Part shown: piece after piece, positions 55,823-64,000 of the stretch
Layout: the number at the start of each line of letters is the position of its first letter
Numbering within the stretch: position 1 is the stretch's first letter
Assembly: GCF_026151205.1 (NCBI RefSeq)
Contig: NC_087072.1
Location: forward strand, 24,011,603 to 24,075,602
DNA length: 64,000 nt
From: Bolinopsis microptera
Taxonomy: Eukaryota > Ctenophora > Tentaculata > Lobata > Bolinopsidae
Reading direction: 5' to 3'
Notes under the pieces: generated by a model
Database searches by the model: none
What the model was told of the DNA's origin: nothing
Seen by the model: only the letters and a program-made list of their open reading frames with translations
Position numbers and translations under genes: made by a program

Positions 55823-56219
55823 GATTAGTGATTGTGGATTTTATTGATATTACTGATTATCCATCACATTCAGTATTAACGTTATCCATTATTTATTTAT
55901 TGACATCCTTCAGTCTCCAAAACGAGGTGTGAAGGTAAATTAACGTTGAGCCTTGTTTTGGCGACTGCTTAATCGATGGGCAAGTAGGTATTTGTTTTTT
56001 AGCAGTGTTGAACATCAAAAACAATTATAAAATGTTTATTTTTATCTTATTAGAAAATTAGAAAATTAGAAATTAGAAATTAGAAAGATCATTACAAAAT
56101 TACATGTGTCAGATCCCAATCAGTTAAATGAAAGTTATACAACCAAACAAAATAAAAACATAATATCTTAAATAAATAATTAAAAGGTTTCAAAATGTGC
56201 ACGAAATAAGGATACTAAG

Positions 56220-58174
56220 TCATAGCTTACTTTTAGGAAATCTTTCACGAAATAGATTATAAACAAAATTTCTGGTCTCCAAAATGTAATCTTCATTAAA
56301 TAATTTACTGAATTGACTATTTGTGAGTAGGTTGTGAAGGTCTGTGCTGTTTCTTTGTCTGATCTCCTTGTAGACAGGACATTCTTTAAGCAAATGGACT
56401 TCGTCTTCTTTAATGATGTCACTAAACGGGAGCTCGTTCAGGAGGTCTATGGTGATTCTGTCTGAGCTGCAGCAGAAGTGGCAAGCTCTGTAGAAGATGC
56501 TTGAGTTTTTCCAGCCATATCGCCCCGTCTCGATATTAAGTTTGTGGGAGCTTGTCCTCAGCCATGTAGTACATCGGGTTTTCTTGTGATTGGGTAGAGA
56601 CAGGTATGGTTCTAATCCAAAGCTGCTTTTGACTTCGTTGTAGAATGTAAGCTTTTTGTTTTCAAGTCGAGCTTTTTCCCACTTTTCTTGGAACCAATTT
56701 CTCATTCTACTCCGAACGAGTTGGCTGTTCGGCATGGGAGCATTCTTCGAGACAATTGTTCGTTTAATTGCTCCTGGGTCAAATGCGTCGGTCAGCGCTC
56801 TTGATGCTCGGAACCAGGTCAGTTCTAGGTTTCTTTGCTCTACAAAAGCATGGCGAACAATCTGTGGTGAGTTTTTTCTGTCAAGGAGGACGAGTCTGTT
56901 GTGGAAGTCAAGAAAGAGCTTACTCAATTGTATTCCAAGGGGATATCTTCCTGTGTCTCCCCATATCGGGATATTTGAAGTTCTCTTGTTGACCCCAGTC
57001 GTCCATTTTAGCAGCGAGAGATGCAGGCGCTCGATGCTGTCATTCGCTAATTGACTGAGTGTGTCTTTGTCAGACTGTGTTTTCTTCTGGCAGATGTTGC
57101 TGAGAATGTTGGTATAGGGGAGCCACACCTGACTACCGTATGAGACGACAGGAAGTATAAGGGCATCGAAGAGTTTGAACACAGCCTCTTTAGAAATTGA
57201 GGAGAGATCAACCGTCTTTTTCAGGGAGAAGTATGCTCGAAGTCCTTTGATCCTGAGCTGCTCTTGGTTAAGCTTCATACTGCCACATATTGTGAAATGA
57301 GTACCTAGGTAGCAGTAGCTTTTGACCGAGGGGATTACAATACTTCTGCCGTAGGTAAATGTTTTACTCTCGAGTAACTGCCTTCCTGAGGGATTGAAGA
57401 TGATGACCGCAGTTTTCTTAATGTTAACAATCAATCCCCAGTTAGTGCAAAATATGTGGAGTTGGTCAATCATTAGCTGAAGACTGACCTTGTTAAGGGC
57501 TAGCAGGACCAGATCGTCCGCCCAAAGCAGGTGAGTAATCTGTTGGTTGTTGAGTTGGGGACTTTCCACTCCGGGTAGGGCGTTAATCTGGAGGGAGAGT
57601 TCGTAGATATAGCATTTGAAGAGTTCTGGGCTCAAGGGGTGGCCCTGTTCCGTTCCTGCATTAACGTCAAAACAAGCTGAGAGCTTTTTAACCATTTTAA
57701 GCCTTGCTTTTGAGTTTCTGTACATGTATTGGAGGCAATCAAAAAACCGCCCCTGCATGCCAAGCTTATTTAGTTTGTACAATAGTGCTTCTCTTGATAC
57801 CGTGTCGAACGCTTTCTGAAAGTCTACAAAACAGCTGTAGATTCTTTTCCGTTGGACTTTTACATATTTTTCAATACAGGTGTTAAGTGTGAAAATATGA
57901 TCAGAGGTTTGGGCCCCCTTGCAAAATCCTCTCTGGTTCTGTGATTCGGGGCAATGTACAGCTCTGAATTCGAGAAGTCGACTGAGCAAAATATTTGAAA
58001 ATAACTTGCCCAAATTGCTGCCCACGGCGATTGCTCGATAGTTATCCGGGTCATGTGGACAACCTTTTTTGTGGAGAGGGGTAACGATAGTGGTGTTCCA
58101 AGGGTATACACCAAACTTAAGACATTCATTAAAGAGTTTTTGAATGAGTTTCACAACTTCGTCCGTCGATGTTT
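56220..58174 (-). CDS. Reverse transcriptase of LINE-type element (N-terminally truncated)
   Basis: About 650 codons open to the stop at 56220, starting without a convincing ATG (GTG at 58154; the homologous reading extends a few codons upstream). RT motifs: TIVTPLHKKG, PDNYRAIAVG, RGFCKGAQTSDHIF, CFVDFQKAFDTV, the GTEQGHPLSPELFKCYI palm motif and the catalytic HLLWADDLVLLA. The C-terminal part has a C-x2-C...H-x4-C zinc-knuckle-like site (CHFC ... HLLKEC). The RT would copy element RNA at the target site. The N-terminal fingers and any endonuclease are missing, and the upstream ORF1-like frame runs into it in another frame with a 4-base overlap, so an internal deletion is likely. The frame is otherwise intact for 1.9 kb. 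Confidence 0.85.
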
Positions 58175-59311
58175 CAGCTCGTCACTAGCAGCCGGGTTTT
58201 CAGCTTGTTCCATGGCGGTTACGTCTTTTGTTAATTGAGTTCCAGTTTCAATTACTTTACAGTCTGTATTGAATTCTTGTTGCTGTAGTTGAGTTGGAAC
58301 GTTATCCTCTTCTCGTAAGGTATGGTGTTTGGGTGAGACAATTATGTGGAAGTCGAGGATGTCAGCTTCTAGTGCATTTTCGCGTGCTAGGCTGATGAAC
58401 ATGCTTTCGGTAGTTTTTGGCAGGGCAGATATAACGGCAAGGTTAGTCAGTTGCACGTCGAAGACATCCATCATTGTGATGTTTAGCTTCTTTGGTATGA
58501 TATTCAACGCCCGCTCCCTCCCCATGTGCAAACAGATCATTGGGTCTCCAAGTCCTCTATCTGTTTCACTGAGGTCTATCTTGAAGTTTCTGCCTTCCAT
58601 ACTGATAATCTCGAGAGAGTTGAACATTGGGGATGTCTTCTTTATATCTATTTGCTGGTAGTGTGCATTAAGCTTTGCAAGTAGGTAGAGGAGTGGGTCT
58701 GTGACAGCTTCCTTGTGACACAGATCACTGCGCTGTTCTTGTGCGGATATCCTGTTTGTAATTGAGTCCACAACCTCTTGGTTCCATATTACTGCGATCG
58801 ATTGATGGCCCAGTTTATGGTCAGCTTTCAGTTTGAGGTCTTCGCTTGTAGTGCCACCCATCGGGTAGCTCTTTCTGTTTAGCGTATTTTCCAGTATGGT
58901 GACTAGGCTCGCCGGGGTGAGGTTGGTGTCTCCGTTTAGGAAGTCGTGTTTGATGTGGATCAGAGATTCTCTCCCAGCAGAGCAATCATGGTATCCTTCC
59001 TCATTAATTCTGATACAGCCTAGTTCATGTTTTGGAATAGAGAATGATTCAGCAAAGTTAATGTCAGATTCTGATGGGGACCTTTTCCGCACAGGTGTTG
59101 CATTAAATAACTCCTTGTCGACCTTAAGCCGAAGACGTTTCTTCACAATTTCAGCAGGGGGGTATGGGCCTACTGATCTCGATCTCGGTCGGATTCGACT
59201 GAAACGGGAGTCGTAAGGGGATAGCAACATCCGTTTCTTGCCCGAGTGAATGGGCAGTGGGGTGATCTCAGGGGCTCCTAAGCCTTGTGAAGTGGCCATC
59301 GATTTCTTCAT
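58151..59311 (-). CDS. LINE ORF1-like protein, part 2 (386 aa)
   Basis: An open frame of 386 codons with basic, Arg/Ser-rich N-terminal residues (RFSRIRPRSRSVG) and no motif that I recognise. Its position directly upstream of the RT suggests it belongs to the retroelement. It overlaps the preceding frame (ending 59268) by 44 bp and the RT frame by 4 bp. The first overlap could be natural or a frameshift. Function is unknown; an RNA-binding ORF1 role is an inference from position only. Confidence 0.55.
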   Translation of the reverse strand: MKKSMATSQGLGAPEITPLPIHSGKKRMLLSPYDSRFSRIRPRSRSVGPYPPAEIVKKRLRLKVDKELFNATPVRKRSPSESDINFAESFSIPKHELGCIRINEEGYHDCSAGRESLIHIKHDFLNGDTNLTPASLVTILENTLNRKSYPMGGTTSEDLKLKADHKLGHQSIAVIWNQEVVDSITNRISAQEQRSDLCHKEAVTDPLLYLLAKLNAHYQQIDIKKTSPMFNSLEIISMEGRNFKIDLSETDRGLGDPMICLHMGRERALNIIPKKLNITMMDVFDVQLTNLAVISALPKTTESMFISLARENALEADILDFHIIVSPKHHTLREEDNVPTQLQQQEFNTDCKVIETGTQLTKDVTAMEQAENPAASDELKHRRTKL

Positions 59312-60300
59312 CAGCTTCTGACTTGGGTCTCTTGGCTGGAGTTATGAGAATGCTTGGGGTTGGCCAGGACTTTGTGATATCAAGTCGGGCTACTTGGTTT
59401 TGATAAAGAGGGGAGGGTGGTGTTCTGTTCCCAGAATCTTGTTCATCATCATCCTTTTCGATGAATTCTATTACTTTGTTTTTGAGAGACTCACTGACGG
59501 TCGTCGGGGTTTCTTCAGTGAGTGGTGAAACCACGGGGAGATGACAATCACTTTTCAGTGGGGTGAGCAGATGATCACCATCGTTCTCAGAGATGGTGGT
59601 TGTGTCAGTACTGTTGCCGAAAACCCAGTTGTTGGCGAATCCAAGTATCTTGAAAAAGGATTTTTCAGACACCATGCTGACGTTTGCTTTTTCATTGATA
59701 CTGATGTTGTTTGAGGTTTCAAATCTACCGGGTAAACTTACACGTTTTTTGTTGCTATCGCGTTTATCCTCGGTTTTGACATCTGTATTCATTTCACACT
59801 GACTGAGTATCTTCTGTTTACTCTTTTTCGGACCATTTCCATCATCATCATCTTCCTCACTATCGTCTCCTATCGGTTTACTGTAGTTTGCACGGTTTCC
59901 TAAGGGTTTTCTACTGGTGACTCTGAGTCGTTGTGAGGTGTTAGAACTCGTGGAGTCAGACGAGCTTTGTTTGCCAGTATCATTACCTGAGGACTCGTCA
60001 CCGTCCTGATTTGCGACTGATGTGGCTGTAGAGTTAAATGTATATCCTAAAACATGTATTTCTCTACATTGTACATGTCGTGTACTGAGTTTGCAGCCCA
60101 CACTCCCGGAAGTAGCACAGGGAGTGTTGGTATAAGGTGTAGTAAATTTTGCAATATCTACCCGGGCTAGTGGCGGGACTGACACCGCGGGCCAGCCGGG
60201 TGGCGAGACTGCGGCTTCAGTCCGCTCAGACCGCTGCTTTTTGCATACCTCTGCAGTTATGCTGTTTTGACTCAGGGTGGGACACAAGAAATGGGACACA
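59268..60300 (-). CDS. LINE ORF1-like protein, part 1 (acidic, Ser-rich)
   Basis: The lower part of a long minus-strand frame. From about 60290 down to 59268 it encodes a low-complexity polypeptide: a Ser/Thr/Asn-rich stretch, an acidic run (DDSEEDDDDGNG) followed by a basic KKSKQK patch, and further hydrophilic sequence. No domain is recognised. The frame continues upstream to 60923 only because the intervening intron-like DNA happens to lack stops; the part 60564-60923 looks like a separate host exon. The true start is unknown. Confidence 0.45.
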
Positions 60301-60339
60301 GAGTATAGGTTCTGGCAGAGAATTGACAAAAAGATGTAA

Positions 60340-60400
60340 GAACTGTGCGTGTCAGGAGTGAGAGGTTGCCTGTTCGAACCCGGTGTGGTGATTGTCCTAG
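60340..60400 (+). other. Possible tRNA-derived B-box sequence
   Basis: TGTTCGAACCC at about 60371-60381, within GTTGCCTGTTCGAACCCGG, resembles a pol III B box (GGTTCGANTCC). No cloverleaf could be drawn and no convincing A box is seen upstream, so a SINE head is possible but weak. Confidence 0.25.
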
Positions 60401-60563
60401 TATTATGATACACATTGTTAGGGCTAGAGTTTAATAATTCAATATATTTCATAAAATAGACTATCCAAACTCTCCATCTCAATAATAAATCAGTTACTAA
60501 TAGACTGCAGATAGTGAATCTAAAAATAAACACTAGTGTACGTGACCCCATATAAGGAATAAC

Positions 60564-60923
60564 CTGAGTCACTTCCGGTGTGTGTCGGTAATAACTGTAG
60601 GGGGGTCGGTGTTCATTGCGAGTACTGTAGTGTTGTAGTTGTTCCTCTAGTCCTGCTTGCTTCCTTGACTTGTAGTCATCTTCTTGTTGAGCACTGGAAT
60701 GGTAGGATGCCGAACGAGAATAGGAAATAGACAATTGTAATTCATCGGCACCACGACGGTAGTGCATATAAATTTTACAGTACTTAACTTGGGGAAAAGT
60801 AGCTGCAGCCTGCGCTTGTAGGTGTAGAGTTTCCAGAGGTAGAAAGGGATCCTTCAGAGAGTAGTTGGGAGGTTTTCCGCGAGAAAACCTCGGAGGGATC
60901 TTCATGGTTGGCATGAGCTCCAT
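60564..60923 (-). CDS. Candidate first exon of an unidentified host gene (120 codons)
   Basis: From ATG 60921-60923 to a donor CAG|GTTATT at 60563-60562, exactly 120 codons in phase 0. The peptide (MELMPTMKIPPRFSRGKPPN..., with LPLETLHLQAQAAATFPQVK and Tyr/Gln-rich tail) has balanced composition and rather GC-rich codons, unlike the AT-rich sequence that follows. No domain is recognised. Downstream exons are not identified. The LINE lies in the presumed first intron. The exon at 55672-55822 has its own ATG and no acceptor, so it need not belong to this gene. Confidence 0.5.
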
Positions 60924-61640
60924 AAGGAGGTGACACGTGTCGAGGTTAGTGTTGAATATCGATCAGCGTGTAAAGTCAAACGAAACAAAAGCGCGTGTGT
61001 AATATAATTATATAACGTACAATATGAATGACATATGCTATAGTGACGTAACATATATAGTGCAAAGAATTAGTAACTTGCGAGATGTGATTTAGTAATA
61101 ATCGACGTTAACATTTTGCAGTTTACAGTTGCACAATGTTGACGTCGATTGTTACTAACATTTATCTGAATTTAATACAAGTACATGTCACATATAAATT
61201 GGGTAGCTGAATGAAACTCGTGCCTCAAAATTTTCCGTTATTAGCATTGCAGTGTCCACGCCCTGTACTGCGTTAACGACCGAAATTTTCCCAATATGCA
61301 ATTATTATTTTGCTTCTAAAATTCTCTGATAATTAATAATATATCGTGACATGTAATTGTAAGATAAAAAACCTCGCGCGCGCGGCGCTTACATCTGCAC
61401 CTGAGAATCTCTCAGCAACGTGTGGCTGTCTGCGCGGCGGGCTGTGTATTGTGTATATAGCTGAATTTAAATTTAGATTTATTTGTAAATGTATAATAAT
61501 ATTAAATATGTATTGATTGTTTGTGGTAAATAAAATTTTTGTTTTACTCGTGCAAGTCCGAAATGAGCCGTGTGCTGCTTCTAGGAATTACATATGACAA
61601 TGCATATCAGCACACTATTTGATTCACGATGTCAATCCTT
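60924..61640. other. Intergenic DNA with CG-rich patch
   Basis: Presumed upstream region of the exon at 60564-60923. A CGCGCGCG-rich patch occurs at about 61374-61392. No gene seen. Confidence 0.45.
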
Positions 61641-61649
61641 CGCATCTCG

Positions 61650-62120
61650 CCGATCTGCATACGTGGTTGCGAGAAGCATTATTGGATGCGCGCGCGACCC
61701 AGTAGTGCATCGCGCTACAACAACACTGTTGGCTTTTTTAGAGACCTGATGAGTACCAAGCGGAAATCATGATTGCCATGTATGTAATATGTCTATAAAT
61801 TCCTAGATTATGCACTAAGTTGGCGTTCTCCGACCAAAATTAAACGGGGAATCGTCTAAGCTTAAAATCACTTTTGAGGCACCTCGAAATTGAAAAAAAG
61901 CTTTTCACGTTATTATGTGCTTTTTATGGAGAAATAGGTCAATTGCAGTTTTAGTTTGTTATGTTATTCTCTTTCCAAAGTATTCCAAGTGATTTGTATA
62001 AATTCATATATTAACTCTGAATACATTGCAAAATAATATATCAATTCATTGTCACACGTTGTATGACCCGCCGCGCACGAAGTGCGCGGCTCCCCCTGTA
62101 TCGTCGAAGACGATACAGGG
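61650..62120. repeat. GC-rich hairpin repeat family, inverse of 21.46-21.64 kb
   Basis: Stretch 61660-61725 matches 21462-21525 in inverse orientation, and 62047-62105 is a near-perfect inverse of 21579-21637. The core 62070-62090 is a hairpin (GCCGCGCAC arms, GAA loop). It is followed by a second dyad (CCCCCTGTATCGTC/GACGATACAGGGGG at about 62092-62121) absent as a full dyad from the other copy. It is non-coding and probably a dispersed element. Confidence 0.75.
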
Positions 62121-62494
62121 GGGTCACCACGTGATACAATCAATTCATTCAAGCTTGAACGAAGTTACAGCTTGGCGCGCAATTTGGAATGTGCTTTTGG
62201 CGAAGATATAAACCGCACCTTAAAATAATTGTGAAGATTATCAATAATGTGAAAATCGAAATTAAATCATCATTAACAAATGTACACAAAAAAATCAAAA
62301 TTTAATCGCGATCGTCCTCAGGTTCACATAGCGATGTGTATATAAACTTAACCGTACCCGTACGTGCTGCGTGACGCGCTTGTTTTACTGCAAGCGAGAG
62401 GGCTCTGGTTGAGGCAAGTCCTCAAATATAGTAAACAATGCGTGGCCTGGACTGACCCAGTGCGCTTTTTTACAGCACTTTGCTTATATTTTCT

Positions 62495-62938
62495 TGATAC
62501 ATGTTTCGTATCCCAATATCAGAGATAATATGCCTTCGGCGCAAAAAGTGGCATGCAACGTATGTCAATATTTTTCCACATAAAGCATATTACAAAAATT
62601 GCGCGCAAATTTCAGTAACTTCTTAGCTTTTAAACTACATGATTTGATATTTAATTTTTAATATTTCATATAACATAAATCTAATAACCAAATAATATTC
62701 ACAGCAGAGAGCTGAAACCAGGTTTTCGATCAAACGCTGCCATTTTTAGTCAAACGTCGCCAACAGTCGCTTTCGTCCAATGAGCAGCGTTTGATCGTGA
62801 ATTTGGTTTCAGCCCCCTCTGTGTATGTTGGATAGATCAGAATTTAATTATTAAAGATAAAACTGTGATAGTGTGTTGGTACATGTTACGTATCCCTTCG
62901 CTTCGCGCGCGAAAAGTGGTATGCAACGTATGTCAAAG
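62495..62938. repeat. Direct repeats around a small inverted-repeat element
   Basis: Similar segments at about 62500-62560 and 62880-62938 (ACATGTT(T/A)CGTATCCC ... GGCATGCAACGTATGTCAA) lie in the same orientation. Between them sits the MITE-like element 62711-62813. Non-coding. Confidence 0.6.
62711..62813. mobile_element. 103-bp MITE-like element
   Basis: The ends GCTGAAACCAGGTTTTCGATCAAACGCTGC (62711-62740) and its imperfect complement (62784-62813) form ~30-bp terminal inverted repeats, four mismatches or fewer by eye. No clear target duplication. No coding capacity. Confidence 0.75.
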
Positions 62939-62977
62939 TATAGTGTGATGTTAGCATTTTATTAATTGTTAATATTT

Positions 62978-63352
62978 GGGCTCTTACTAAATCGCTCGCC
63001 CAAAAATTTCACGTGACTTTGGTTATTTTGGTTTTGCAGCCGTACAAAACGGTTTACATAAACCCTAATTCCAACCATAACCCTAACCATAACCCCGAAG
63101 CTATCCATATTCTTAACCACAACCCTAACCCTAACCCGAACCCTAAATAATCGAATTCACGTTTTACTAGCCTGTCACGTGACCAAAACGGTTTTTTGCC
63201 CATAACTCTCCAGAGAAGCATTTTAACCCTACGTCATGGGGGGTGATTCGGAATCAGCGTCCAAAAATACACCGATCTAGATTATTTTCATGCCTAAAGG
63301 GCCTTTTCACAAGAATTTTCTTAAAGTTTGGGCGAGCGATTTAGTAGGAGCG
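62978..63352. mobile_element. Inverted-repeat element with telomere-like core
   Basis: TACTAAATCGCTCGCCCAAA at 62986-63005 is repeated inversely at about 63329-63347. An inner inverted pair, TCACGTGAC, lies at 63010 and 63173. The core (63060-63150) is a run of degenerate CCCTAA units with C and A substitutions. The same terminal word occurs at about 24343-24362. Confidence 0.7.
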
Positions 63353-64000
63353 TAATATTTGATAAGACCACATTTGGAATTAAATACTGTATAGCAATTG
63401 TGTTGACACACGCTGTAACCCCTTTTGATATTTTGGCAGAATCCAACGACACAGCTCTGTGGAATTAAGCATGTAATTCGTTAAGCTATGTTGATAATTT
63501 CTAGAAAGTATCAGAAGTTGTTCTTAGAATTAAAGGACGCAATTGCATTGAAAATATAATAAAGAAACATAACAATAATATTTGAATTTGGTTTCATCCT
63601 TATCTGGCGAAAAAGCCCTTCATTCCACTCGGAAGTTTGAATAGGTTTCTAAAATATTTATACTTAAATTTAAACTTATCATACTTAAATAAATAACAAT
63701 GAATTTGATAGATACATTTTATTAAATAGTGAGATGATACTTTGTAGAGATGTGTGATTAATGTGACATCATAAATTTTACTTAACTTTACTTTATGTTG
63801 GGCTTCTTGGATTTTGCCAGAATTTTAATTTTATTTTAGTGTTATTTTAGAATTATGTCTAATATTAAATAGTGTTATTATATAATAATTGTCTATAATT
63901 TCCTTTATCAGATAAGTCTCTTGCTGCAACTTTTACAGGAATATGAAATATTTTGACTCTTATGTATGATATAACAGTACTAAAATTATAAAGCGCACCC
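63353..64000. other. AT-rich intergenic DNA to the end of the window
   Basis: No gene or repeat recognised apart from short TTTTA-type simple sequence. Confidence 0.5.

Larger units (their letters stand above)
56030..60300 (-). mobile_element. LINE-type retrotransposon lacking an endonuclease region
   Basis: A minus-strand non-LTR element with two overlapping ORF1-like frames, then an RT frame and a short AATTAGAAA-type repeat tail at about 56050-56090. It is inserted on the same strand within what looks like the first intron of the gene starting at 60923. The 5' boundary is approximate. No AP- or REL-endonuclease motif is seen between the ORF1-like part and the RT. Confidence 0.75.

Noticed and set aside
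60340-60400. A tRNA gene suggested by GTTCGAACCC
   Set aside because: No acceptor or anticodon stem can be paired around it. Kept only as a weak B-box note.
59268-60923. A single 551-aa protein
   Set aside because: Composition changes abruptly at the donor CAG|GTTATT near 60563. The middle is AT-rich, hydrophobic and intron-like, and the lower half is retroelement-like. It is better read as a host exon, an intron and a LINE frame that happen to be collinear.

Overview
The window is eukaryotic DNA, most likely from an invertebrate animal. Coding exons are short and separated by GT-AG introns, the DNA is AT-rich, and the genes recognised are animal-type (SLC35F-like transporter, long-form tRNase Z/ELAC2, BTB-BACK protein, claudin-like tetraspan). 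Much of the sequence is transposon or satellite DNA. The repeat content resembles marine non-bilaterian or other marine invertebrate genomes, but the phylum cannot be fixed from the sequence alone.

Layout. 1-8.8 kb: a complete, apparently young Ty3/Gypsy-type LTR retrotransposon (2966-8138). It has identical 115-bp LTRs, a 5-bp target duplication and one uninterrupted 1501-codon gag-pol frame, and it is flanked by two inverted copies of another repeat. 10.1-11.85 kb: a 9-bp-unit minisatellite. 12.2-15.4 kb: two broken pogo-like DDE transposon remnants and a 3' fragment of a non-LTR retrotransposon. 17.6-19.0 kb: a perfect 151-bp-arm inverted repeat and a perfect 58-bp palindrome. 19.7-23.76 kb: a satellite-cored element with long terminal inverted repeats and an exact 8-bp target duplication. 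24.4-27.4 kb: a jockey/CR1-like LINE on the minus strand with one premature stop.

28.6-48.3 kb is the gene-bearing part, mostly minus strand. From right to left it holds an 8-exon BTB-BACK gene (423 aa), a 3-exon nucleoside-hydrolase-fold gene (319 aa, degraded metal site) starting 238 bp after it, an intronless claudin-like tetraspan, a small acidic protein on the plus strand, an intronless ELAC2/tRNase Z (710 aa), and a 12-exon SLC35F-like membrane transporter (413 aa). I assembled the spliced genes by hand from GT-AG boundaries and reading phase. All junctions keep frame, but none has been checked against RNA.

50.6-55.6 kb: a second satellite-cored element, with 19-bp perfect terminal inverted repeats ending CTAAGG and a 6-bp flanking direct repeat. 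55.6-60.9 kb: two candidate host first exons flank or host a LINE that has ORF1-like and reverse-transcriptase segments but no visible endonuclease. 61-64 kb: intergenic DNA with GC-rich hairpin repeats and small inverted-repeat elements, one of which contains degenerate telomere-like CCCTAA repeats.

The most unusual signal is the pair of unrelated inverted-repeat elements whose interiors are almost entirely tandem satellite. They suggest that transposition disperses satellite arrays in this genome.
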